Of a stretch of DNA of 48,009 bases, positions 37,298 through 45,372 are shown piece after piece (the stretch's first letter is position 1; each line of letters starts with the position of its first letter). A program made the translations under genes and the position numbers. A model generated the notes under the pieces. The model searched no databases, was not told where the DNA came from, and saw only the letters and a program-made list of their open reading frames with translations. This DNA is from Flavobacteriales bacterium. Lineage in GTDB: Bacteria > Bacteroidota > Bacteroidia > Flavobacteriales > Flavobacteriaceae. Location of the stretch: assembly GCA_027024205.1 (NCBI GenBank), contig JALVST010000034.1, forward strand, positions 1 through 48,009, given 5' to 3'.

Positions 37298-38980
37298 TCA
37301 AATATCTATTTTAAATTTTTGTTTTAAATAAAGCAAATCCGGATTTTTTTTCAACAATTTTCTGAATTTGTCTTTTTTGGAATAAATTACTTCTTGTTTT
37401 TTTTCTTCTTTGACGCTAATAACAAAATCAATATCGTAATTGTTGAGATTGTAGCGGAGGAATTTGAGTATCTTTTCTTTGGTTTGCTCCAATTCTTTTT
37501 TTAAAGCTTCACTGGTCAAGGTCAAGTGAATTTGATGGTCAATGATTCTCGGATGCCGGTCAATCGTCAAAATGGATAAAAGATTTTTCTCTTTGTTTGC
37601 ACGAAGTTTATCTAAATATTCAAGCCAATATTTTTCAAAATCTTCTGGTGAAAAATCATCTGTGGGCAATTTTTGCCCTTTGAGGATACGGTTTTTTTCT
37701 TCGAGTTCGCGTTTCTTTTTAAGGATGCCACTGATAGTGATACCTGTTCCTTCTGATTTTTTAGGTTTTTCTTTGGTTTCAGAGGTCTTGTTGTTATTCT
37801 CTTGGAGTGGCGTTTCTTCTTCAACTTTTGTGGGGCCGGTAAAACTGTTTTTGTAAGCTTCAACGACTTTTACGGTATCCTTAAAATGAGAAGAGGGAAT
37901 TATATCAATTTTTTTTTTCGCCTCATCTCCAAAATTGAGTGAAGCTAATTTCATCAAAGCCAATTCGACTAACAGATGCGGACTTTTGCTCAATTTGTAA
38001 TCGATATCTGTTTTGGTAGTCAAGTCAATGGCTTTAAGCAAAAACGTAAAATCCATTTGTTTGGATTGTTTCAAATAATGTTGTTTGATATTATCGCTGA
38101 CTTCCAACAATTCAACGGTTTTAGGTTCTTTGGCTACGAGCAGGTCACGGAAATGACCGGCCAAGCCGGCTATAATCAAGTGGGCATCAAAACCTTGATG
38201 CAGGAGTTCGTTAAAATAATTTAAAACGCCGGGGATATCGTTTTTTAAAATCAAATCCGTCAGTTTGAAATATGCATCATAATCGAGAATGCTCATGCTT
38301 TCTGATACGATTTTACGGGTAATTTTACCGTTGGCATAGCTGGCTACTTTATCAAACATGGATAATGCATCGCGTAAAGCTCCGTCAGCTTTTTGAGCGA
38401 TTAAGAACAAAGCGTCATCGTCGGCTTCCAAGCCTTCTTTTTGGGCAATTTTTTTCAAATGTTCTTTGATATCAAAGGCATTAATCCGCTTAAAATCATA
38501 GATTTGACATCGCGATAAAATGGTTGGTATGATTTTGTGTTTTTCGGTAGTCGCCAAGATAAAGATGACGTGTTCGGGCGGTTCTTCCAATGTTTTTAAA
38601 AAAGCGTTAAAAGCCGCTTGGGTGAGCATGTGCACCTCGTCTATGATGTAAACTTTGTATTTCCCGGTTTGCGGCGGGATACGAACCTGTTCGATAAGTG
38701 TCCGGATATCGTCCACCCCGTTGTTGGAAGCGGCATCCAGTTCAAAAATATTAAACGCAAAATCTTCATCGGCGGCGGTGTCTTCGGTTTTATTGATTTC
38801 TTTGGCTAAAATACGGGCACAAGTTGTTTTACCGACACCACGCGGACCGGTAAACAAAAGGGCTTGCGCCAAATGTCCTTTGGCTATGGCATTCTTTAAG
38901 GTGTTGGTAACAGCTTGTTGTCCAACGACTTCTTCAAATTTTTGTGGTCTGTATTTTAAAGCTGAAACGATATAATTCAT
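37298..38980 (-). CDS. dnaX: DNA polymerase III subunit gamma/tau; start revised to ATG at 38980
   Basis: 'MNYIVSALKYRPQKFEEVVGQQAVTNTLKNAI', 'LLFTGPRGVGKTTCARILAKEIN', 'FELDAASNNGVDDIRTLIEQVRIPPQTGKYKVYIIDEVHML'. A CAAAGATA promoter motif at 38998-39005 overlaps the longer ORF start. Confidence 0.96.
   Translation of the reverse strand: MNYIVSALKYRPQKFEEVVGQQAVTNTLKNAIAKGHLAQALLFTGPRGVGKTTCARILAKEINKTEDTAADEDFAFNIFELDAASNNGVDDIRTLIEQVRIPPQTGKYKVYIIDEVHMLTQAAFNAFLKTLEEPPEHVIFILATTEKHKIIPTILSRCQIYDFKRINAFDIKEHLKKIAQKEGLEADDDALFLIAQKADGALRDALSMFDKVASYANGKITRKIVSESMSILDYDAYFKLTDLILKNDIPGVLNYFNELLHQGFDAHLIIAGLAGHFRDLLVAKEPKTVELLEVSDNIKQHYLKQSKQMDFTFLLKAIDLTTKTDIDYKLSKSPHLLVELALMKLASLNFGDEAKKKIDIIPSSHFKDTVKVVEAYKNSFTGPTKVEEETPLQENNNKTSETKEKPKKSEGTGITISGILKKKRELEEKNRILKGQKLPTDDFSPEDFEKYWLEYLDKLRANKEKNLLSILTIDRHPRIIDHQIHLTLTSEALKKELEQTKEKILKFLRYNLNNYDIDFVISVKEEKKQEVIYSKKDKFRKLLKKNPDLLYLKQKFKIDI
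37909..37918 (-). promoter_or_regulatory. A10 homopolymer in dnaX coding sequence; candidate programmed slippage/frameshift site
   Basis: Minus strand GCG-AAAAAAAAAA-TTGATATAA; codons 355-357 plus first base of 358. The two alternative frames stop at once (KKKN* or KKKLI*). Confidence 0.6.
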
Positions 38981-38997
38981 AACAATTGCTCTGTGAG

Positions 38998-39005
38998 ACA
39001 AAGAT
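38998..39005 (-). promoter_or_regulatory. -7 element (TATCTTTG) for dnaX
   Basis: CAAAGATA on +, upstream of the revised ATG at 38980. Confidence 0.5.
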
Positions 39006-39163
39006 AGCTTTTTTTTGTTTATTTATAAAATAAATTATTTCTATCCAATTTATGTTTTGCGACACTTTATATCTCCTTTAATAACAAGAATTTGAAGTAA
39101 TGAGGAATTTTTTTTTATACAATTTTTATAATTTCATATCTTTTATGACTCAAATGAATAATA

Positions 39164-39192
39164 AATTAATGTAGTTTATTGAGACATTAATT
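39164..39192. promoter_or_regulatory. Inverted repeat upstream of AraC regulator (candidate operator)
   Basis: AATTAATGT-agtttattgag-ACATTAATT, perfect 9-bp arms. Confidence 0.35.
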
Positions 39193-39263
39193 AAAATGTA
39201 TGGATTTGTTTTTTTTAATATTTTAATTTAAATTGTTTAAATTCGTTTTATAAACATTTTAAT

Positions 39264-40091
39264 ATGACTATTTATCATGTCCCCGATATGCTAATAGATC
39301 CTGTTGAAAAGGTCAATTTTATTTTATATGAAAATTATCAGTCTAGCGAAAAAAACAGAGTACTGTTTACCCAAAATGTGATTTCATTTGTCATGGATGG
39401 TGAAAAAGAAATTTTTTTACCGGAAGCAGGCGTAAAAATACGAAACGGCTTGGCATTAATCGGTTTAGCCAACTGTTTGATGTCCGAAAGAAAACCTTCT
39501 GATCAAAGCCCTTACAAAGCCTTACTTGTTTTTTTTGACAATGCGTTTCTATCCGGATTTATGGTTAAATACCGCCATATGATCGATATAAAAAATTTCA
39601 AAGACAAATCGGTCGGTGCGATAAAATTTGACAAATATTTAGAATTATACAGTAATTTTATTATTGAAAATCTCGCATCAACGAGGAAAATTTTATCTCA
39701 AAGAATGAAAGAATTAAAAGTAGAAGAATTACTATTATATCTCTTGCAACATTATCCGGCAGAATTCAGGGTGTTTTTTAACAAAAATTCCAATATCAAT
39801 GCAATTCGATTTAAATCGATTATTGAATACAACCGGCTCAAAAATTTACGTATGGACGAGCTGGCATTTTTGTGTCACATGAGTCTTTCGACTTTTAAAC
39901 GACATTTTAAAAAATACTATCGAATTTCGCCCCGGCAATGGTTTTTACAAGAAAGGATGAATCATGCCAAAAATTTATTGGAGCAGGGTAAAAGACCTTC
40001 GGAAATTTACCGTCAAGCAGGTTATGCTACTTTGTCTAATTTTCTCAAAGCCTATAAAAATTTTTTTAAGACGACATCAGATCAAATTTGA
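39264..40091 (+). CDS. AraC family transcriptional regulator
   Basis: C-terminal HTH 'MDELAFLCHMSLSTFKRHFKKYYRISPRQWFLQERMNHAKNLLEQGKRPSEIYRQAGYATLSNFLKAYKNFFKTTSDQ'. Confidence 0.93.
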   Translation: MTIYHVPDMLIDPVEKVNFILYENYQSSEKNRVLFTQNVISFVMDGEKEIFLPEAGVKIRNGLALIGLANCLMSERKPSDQSPYKALLVFFDNAFLSGFMVKYRHMIDIKNFKDKSVGAIKFDKYLELYSNFIIENLASTRKILSQRMKELKVEELLLYLLQHYPAEFRVFFNKNSNINAIRFKSIIEYNRLKNLRMDELAFLCHMSLSTFKRHFKKYYRISPRQWFLQERMNHAKNLLEQGKRPSEIYRQAGYATLSNFLKAYKNFFKTTSDQI

Positions 40092-40262
40092 CCCGTTTGG
40101 AATACTTTTTAAACCGTTTATTGTCTTCATATGAATTATTTTTGCCATAGATAATTTATCCCGCTATGTCCGGTCTGAAAAAATAAATAATTTAATTTTA
40201 CAAATACAAATTTTTTAATACAGAAAACAAAAAACTAACCATATAAATATTATGAAACCGAC

Positions 40263-40311
40263 ATGATTAAAATAATCATTAAACATACAAAAAAATGATT
40301 ATTTTAGTCAT
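40263..40311. promoter_or_regulatory. Long inverted repeat in promoter region of the PEBP-led cluster
   Basis: ATGATTAAAATAATCATT (40263-40280) and AATGATTATTTTAGTCAT (40294-40311): 18-bp arms, one mismatch. Confidence 0.5.
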
Positions 40312-40355
40312 CAAAGGTTACATCTGACCATAGTGTTAAAATAAAAAATAATCAG

Positions 40356-40910
40356 ATGAAAAATAAATTGTTAATTTACATCTTATCAGCCATATTTTTT
40401 TCTATAAATTTAATGGCTCAAAACAGTACGTTTACCCTCAAATCCGATGATTTGGGTGGCCAATTTGCATTAAAGCAAGTCTATGATAAATACGATTGCG
40501 GCGGGCAAAATATTTCGCCGCAATTAGTGTGGAACAATGCCCCTGCCGGCACCAAAAGTTTTGCCATAACCATATATGACCCCGACGCACCGACCGGAAG
40601 TGGCTGGTGGCATTGGTTGATTTTCAACATTCCTGCAAACATAAACAAATTACCGGCCGGTGCCGGTAATCCGGATAGCAATTTATTGCCTGCTTCCGTT
40701 GTGCAAAGCCTCAACGATTACGGAGAATACGGATATGGCGGCCCTTGTCCGCCCAAGGGTGACAAACCGCACCGGTATATCATCACGGTTTATGCTTTAA
40801 GTGTGGCTAAAATTGATTTGGACAAAAACAGCCGTCCGGCAACAGTCGGGTTTTATCTGAACCGGTATGCTATTGCCAAATCGAGTATTATGGCTTACTA
40901 TAATCGTTAA
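40356..40910 (+). CDS. YbhB/YbcL-type Raf kinase inhibitor-like (PEBP) protein, secreted
   Basis: Signal peptide; 'GQNISPQLVWNNAPAGTKSFAITIYDPDAPTGSGWWHWLIFNIP', 'YGGPCPPKGDKPHRYIITVYAL'. Confidence 0.95.
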   Translation: MKNKLLIYILSAIFFSINLMAQNSTFTLKSDDLGGQFALKQVYDKYDCGGQNISPQLVWNNAPAGTKSFAITIYDPDAPTGSGWWHWLIFNIPANINKLPAGAGNPDSNLLPASVVQSLNDYGEYGYGGPCPPKGDKPHRYIITVYALSVAKIDLDKNSRPATVGFYLNRYAIAKSSIMAYYNR

Positions 40911-40945
40911 ACGGATATAAGAATAATTTTTTTAAATAATTTTTT

Positions 40946-41296
40946 ATGATTGATAAAAATGAATTTGCCCGCAAATGGATTGCGGACTGGAATAGTCACG
41001 ATTTAAACCAAATTTTATCGCATTATACCGATGATTTTGAGATTACTACCCCAATGATTAAAATGGCACTCGGTGATAATACCGGTACACTCAAAGGTAA
41101 AGTTGCCGTTAGGGAATATTGGACAAAAGCCTTGGAAAAATTCCCCGGTTTACATTTTGAGCTTTTTGATGTGGCACAGGGGGTTAATTCCTTGGTTTTA
41201 TATTACCAATCGATTTTGGGAAAGAAAGCCATGGAAGTGATGTTTTTTGATCCGGAAAACAAAATATATAAAGTTATCGCACATTATACAGATTAA
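40946..41296 (+). CDS. SnoaL/NTF2-like family protein
   Basis: 'FARKWIADWNSHDLNQILSHYTDDFEITTPMI...VAVREYWTKALEKFPGLHFELFDV'. Confidence 0.85.
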   Translation: MIDKNEFARKWIADWNSHDLNQILSHYTDDFEITTPMIKMALGDNTGTLKGKVAVREYWTKALEKFPGLHFELFDVAQGVNSLVLYYQSILGKKAMEVMFFDPENKIYKVIAHYTD

Positions 41297-41302
41297 ATCA
41301 CT

Positions 41303-42043
41303 ATGCCGGAAAACAAATATACTTTTAATATCGGTTCATCTGCTTATGCACGGTTCAGACCGGCCTATCCCAAAGCATTTTATGATTTTTTGATTAGCCG
41401 CTTGGTTGCTACCGATAAAGCTTGGGATTGTGCTTGTGGTAACGGTCAGGTAGCCAAAGATTTGTCAGGTTATTTTAGAGAAATTTACGCAACGGATATC
41501 AGTGACAATCAGATAGCAAACGCTTTCCGCCGGCCTAATATAAAATATGCCGTCTTACCGGCAGAGAAAACGGATTTTCCAAATCGTTTTTTCGATTTGA
41601 TTTGCGTAGGACAAGCGTTGCATTGGTTTGATATAGACCAATTTTTCAAGGAAGCGGACAGGGTGTTGAAACCGGACGGTATTTTGGCGGTGTTCGGATA
41701 CGGGTTTTTTAAGGTTAACAACAAAGAGATTGACCAAATTTTGGATAAATATTTGTATGCAGAAGTAGAGCCCTATTGGTCTGAGCGAAATATGTTGGTT
41801 ATCAACAATTTTGAAGGAACTGATTTCCCTTTTAAACCTGTTACAACACCGGATTTTGATTTCAAACTCAATTGGCGACTCACAGATATGCTTTCGTATA
41901 TCGGTACTTGGTCGGCGGTTAAAATTTACAATAGCAAACACGAAACAACCTTGGAAAAACAAATCTTTGAACGGCTCAAAAAAATTTGGACAAACGAAAA
42001 AGCTGTGTATATGCCGTTTTTTTCGTTTGTCCGCAGGAAATAA
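41303..42043 (+). CDS. Class I SAM-dependent methyltransferase
   Basis: 'FNIGSSAYARFRPAYPKAFYDFL', 'AWDCACGNGQVAKDLSGYF', 'LICVGQALHWFDIDQFFKEADRVLKPDGILAVFGYG'. Confidence 0.92.
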   Translation: MPENKYTFNIGSSAYARFRPAYPKAFYDFLISRLVATDKAWDCACGNGQVAKDLSGYFREIYATDISDNQIANAFRRPNIKYAVLPAEKTDFPNRFFDLICVGQALHWFDIDQFFKEADRVLKPDGILAVFGYGFFKVNNKEIDQILDKYLYAEVEPYWSERNMLVINNFEGTDFPFKPVTTPDFDFKLNWRLTDMLSYIGTWSAVKIYNSKHETTLEKQIFERLKKIWTNEKAVYMPFFSFVRRK

Positions 42044-42097
42044 AGATACTTTTATCTTATAAGATGGCATTTTGTACTACATGATAAATCGTGAAGA

Positions 42098-44095
42098 TTA
42101 TTTATTCTTATTGATTAATTTTTTTACCAAACTTTTCAATTCGTCTATATCTTTTTGTTGTTGTTCTATGGTTTTTTGCTGTTTTTCGATGATTTTTTGT
42201 TGTTCTTGCACGGCTTTGACCAGCGGTACTACAAACTCGCTGTAGCGTAGTCCGTAATAATCATTATTGTTTTTAGGTGCATCCACACCGCTAAACTCAT
42301 AGCCCAAACTTTGGGCGGCTAGTTCCACTTCTTGAGCGATAAACCCGGTTTGTCGCATAGCGGCTTTTTGACGTTCGTCATCTTTTTGACGCAGACTGTC
42401 CGGAATATGATTAAATTTGGCTATGGCATCCATATCCAAGTGATAAGTAACCGGACGTAATTTTTTAATAAATGACAAGCCGGGGACATTGTCTTTAATA
42501 TCCGTTTTAAACCGCGCATCTGATGCAATGGTCCAGTTAGCAAATCCACCGATACTGGTTACCGTAGTATTTCCAAGTCGTATTTGATTGTTAGCTGTTA
42601 TAACAGCATTAAATCCTAAAGCCGTAGAATTATGAAAATCATTTCCAAAAGCTAAAGCTCCATAACCCAAAGCGGTATTGTAGTATCCTGTGGTATTGAA
42701 ATACATTGCGCTTTCTCCAATGGCAACGTTTTCATACCCTGTGACGTTAGATTTAAGTGCATAATAGCCGTTAGCGGTATTGCTATATCCCGTGGAGTTG
42801 GTATAAAGAGACATATATCCGATAGCAGTATTTTTTTTCCCTGTAGTGTTGTTATAAAGAGACCTAAATCCGATAGCAGTATTTTTTTTTCCCGTAGTGT
42901 TGTTATAAAGAGACATATACCCGGTAGCGACATTGTAATCCGCCGTAGTGTTTGAGTGTAATGCAAAATCTCCCATTGCAGTGTTTGCATAACCGGTGGT
43001 ATTAGAATATAAAGTCTCATAACCTACTGCCGTGTTATGTTCTGCTGTGGTATTATTTGTTAATGCTTTATAACCTAAGGCTGTATTGTAATATCCTTCA
43101 TTAGAATACAAAGCATTTTTCCCAACAGCGGTGTTATAACTTCCATTTACATTTGAAAATAAAGCTTTAAATCCGATAGCAATATTCTGTTCTCCTGTGG
43201 TATTTGAAAATAAAGCTTTATATCCTAATACTGAATTGGCATATCCATATGTGTTTGAGGCAATACTGCTTTCGCCAATGGCGGTGTTAGAAGATCCGTT
43301 TATATTTGAAGACAAGGCACTCTTACCCATTACTGTATTACCGGAACCTGTGTTTGTTGAAAAAGCACCCATACCAAAAGCTGTGTTAAAGTTGCTAATA
43401 ATCCCGGCATTTATATTATTTCGTTTAAACACCAAGTCGTTGTCATCGGTAGTTCCAATAAAATGGACGGCGGGATTGGTGCCGGTATTACCGTTGATGC
43501 GCCAAGTATTTGCTATTGATATGGTGGATAAATCAACTGTAGAGCCGTTGGTAATTGTCAAATTATTACCGGATAAACTGATATCTTGTATCTCGTTGGA
43601 CGGATCGTGGTCGGCGTCGTTGATATCATCGCCGTTGGATAATCCGGCAGGTACGTTGCTCAAATCATTAAAATCACCGCTAAAAACATTGTCTGCCTTT
43701 CCGGCATACAAGGCATATGGCACGCTCAGCAGTTGGCTGGTTCCCGTGACGGTGTAATTAGTACCGCCTGCCGGGTCGGTTTCGGTTTTGATAAAATAAG
43801 GACCGTTTGCCCAGTCTATGGTTGTAAAATCACCGCTTATCACCGTTCCGTTACCTATTTGCATACTTACCAGCCCGTTGGCGTTAGTTATATGTGTTTG
43901 GGTTTCTACATACACCGGTGTTCCGGTGGCGCTACCTTGCAGAATACTGATTTTTATCCCTACGGTTTGGTTGGTTACAAGGTCATTACTTGCATCTCTG
44001 ACTACGGCTTGATAGCTCATTTTTTGCGGTGTTTGCGCCCAAAGAACTTGAAAGCCAAAAAACAAAATGGCTGTTATGAAGAATATTTTTTTCAT
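42098..44095 (-). CDS. Secreted YadA-head-like repeat protein with C-terminal S74 (tail-fibre/endosialidase) chaperone domain
   Basis: Signal peptide; 17-aa repeats (ALYSNTTGYxNTAxGYK-like); 'IASDARFKTDIKDNVPGLSFIKKLRPVTYHLD' S74 motif; C-terminal Q-rich coiled coil. Confidence 0.9.
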   Translation of the reverse strand: MKKIFFITAILFFGFQVLWAQTPQKMSYQAVVRDASNDLVTNQTVGIKISILQGSATGTPVYVETQTHITNANGLVSMQIGNGTVISGDFTTIDWANGPYFIKTETDPAGGTNYTVTGTSQLLSVPYALYAGKADNVFSGDFNDLSNVPAGLSNGDDINDADHDPSNEIQDISLSGNNLTITNGSTVDLSTISIANTWRINGNTGTNPAVHFIGTTDDNDLVFKRNNINAGIISNFNTAFGMGAFSTNTGSGNTVMGKSALSSNINGSSNTAIGESSIASNTYGYANSVLGYKALFSNTTGEQNIAIGFKALFSNVNGSYNTAVGKNALYSNEGYYNTALGYKALTNNTTAEHNTAVGYETLYSNTTGYANTAMGDFALHSNTTADYNVATGYMSLYNNTTGKKNTAIGFRSLYNNTTGKKNTAIGYMSLYTNSTGYSNTANGYYALKSNVTGYENVAIGESAMYFNTTGYYNTALGYGALAFGNDFHNSTALGFNAVITANNQIRLGNTTVTSIGGFANWTIASDARFKTDIKDNVPGLSFIKKLRPVTYHLDMDAIAKFNHIPDSLRQKDDERQKAAMRQTGFIAQEVELAAQSLGYEFSGVDAPKNNNDYYGLRYSEFVVPLVKAVQEQQKIIEKQQKTIEQQQKDIDELKSLVKKLINKNK

Positions 44096-44215
44096 GGCGT
44101 TTATCTTTTAATGATTTTAAAGTTTTGATAATATGATTATTTCTTGATACACTACATGAGTGAAAATTATAAATTGAAGACATATTTTGTTTTTATGAAG
44201 ATAAGTATAATCAGC

Positions 44216-45325
44216 CTAATGCATATCAAGATACCTTTTTCGCAATTCTTCAAACTCTGTTTCCATACGTCTTAATTGTCTTTTACACATGGCTTCGCCT
44301 CTTCTATCTCCCATTTCTTTTAATCTTTTACATTCTTTCCGTTTATCGATTATCCGTGCTTTCCGGTTGATTAAAACACCGGCATCTGCTTCTGATATTT
44401 GTCTTTCGGGGTGTCCGGTTTTGATGGCATTAAAGCGTTGGGTTTCAATGGCCATTTTCAAGCCGGACATTTGAACGGCATCCGGGTTGGAATAGTCCAT
44501 ATTCCTGGTGATTCTGTTCATGTTTTCACTGATTTCTTTCAGCCGTTCTTGGTTGTCAGCCATACTTTCCACATTGTAAACGGATTGCTCCACCTCTCTA
44601 TATCCATGTGCATTCCATATAAAGTTTACCTTTGAAAAACTGTGCATTTCAATTTTTACGCCATTTGGCATTTCAAATTTTGTAATATACCTGTTTTTTT
44701 TACGGTCATCGTCAGCAAAAACCCCACATATATAGCCAATATGAAGCGGATTCATTTTAACCCGTGCGCTTCTTTTTGATATGGTTACTTTAAAAGTTTT
44801 ACCATTCATTTGACCGGTATATAAGGTTTGTGGTCCGAAAACCGGATGATTACGTGCGGGTCTTTTTGTGGCGGTTTGCATAAACCTGTGGAATGTTTCG
44901 GCATGAGCAAATTCTAACTGCATTGCCGGTGCCGATAAGCTTCTATTACCGGTATAGCAAATTTTTTGCACACCTTCTTCCGGGTCTTGCATGGTGGCAT
45001 ATATTCTGTAACCTTTGTCAGGAAACAGTACCGCAAAATTAAATTTTTCACCTCTTGAAGCCACAGGTCCGGCAATCATAAATGCTGCATCGTCGTCGGT
45101 TACTCCCATTGAACCGTCGGCTGAATTGACATAAAAAACAAGAGGTATCCTTTTACCTCTAAAAGTCATAATCCCTGTCATTTTATAATCGAAATTATAG
45201 CCTGTATTGACTTTAAATTCATTTGGTGGATAATTGCTCGGTTTACCGTAATAGCCGTCTTGTGCCAAACTTGTATTGTATAGACTTAACAAGAATATTA
45301 TCAAAATATTTTTTAAAGTTCTCAT
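44216..45325 (-). CDS. Hypothetical secreted protein (369 aa)
   Basis: Signal peptide 'NILIIFLLSLYNTSLAQDGYYGKPS'; charged C-terminal helical region; no family recognised. Confidence 0.6.
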   Translation of the reverse strand: MRTLKNILIIFLLSLYNTSLAQDGYYGKPSNYPPNEFKVNTGYNFDYKMTGIMTFRGKRIPLVFYVNSADGSMGVTDDDAAFMIAGPVASRGEKFNFAVLFPDKGYRIYATMQDPEEGVQKICYTGNRSLSAPAMQLEFAHAETFHRFMQTATKRPARNHPVFGPQTLYTGQMNGKTFKVTISKRSARVKMNPLHIGYICGVFADDDRKKNRYITKFEMPNGVKIEMHSFSKVNFIWNAHGYREVEQSVYNVESMADNQERLKEISENMNRITRNMDYSNPDAVQMSGLKMAIETQRFNAIKTGHPERQISEADAGVLINRKARIIDKRKECKRLKEMGDRRGEAMCKRQLRRMETEFEELRKRYLDMH

Positions 45326-45372
45326 ATTAAATTATTTAATTTTTGGGTTATATTACATGTTTTTGCTATTCA

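Noticed and set aside
37230-37313. 27-codon ORF (MEDICKTLNSRKINQTNVSPEKIKYLF) between mdh and dnaX
   Set aside because: Too short, overlaps the dnaX 3' end, no independent support.
41555-42070. 171-aa antisense ORF opposite the methyltransferase gene
   Set aside because: No domain; the sense gene is clearly coding.
43197-43757. 186-aa ORF antisense to the S74 repeat protein
   Set aside because: A shadow of the repeat-coding strand; repetitive low-information translation.
42098-44095. Prophage tail-fibre locus
   Set aside because: The S74 domain alone is not phage evidence: a signal peptide is present and no capsid, terminase, portal or integrase genes are in the window.
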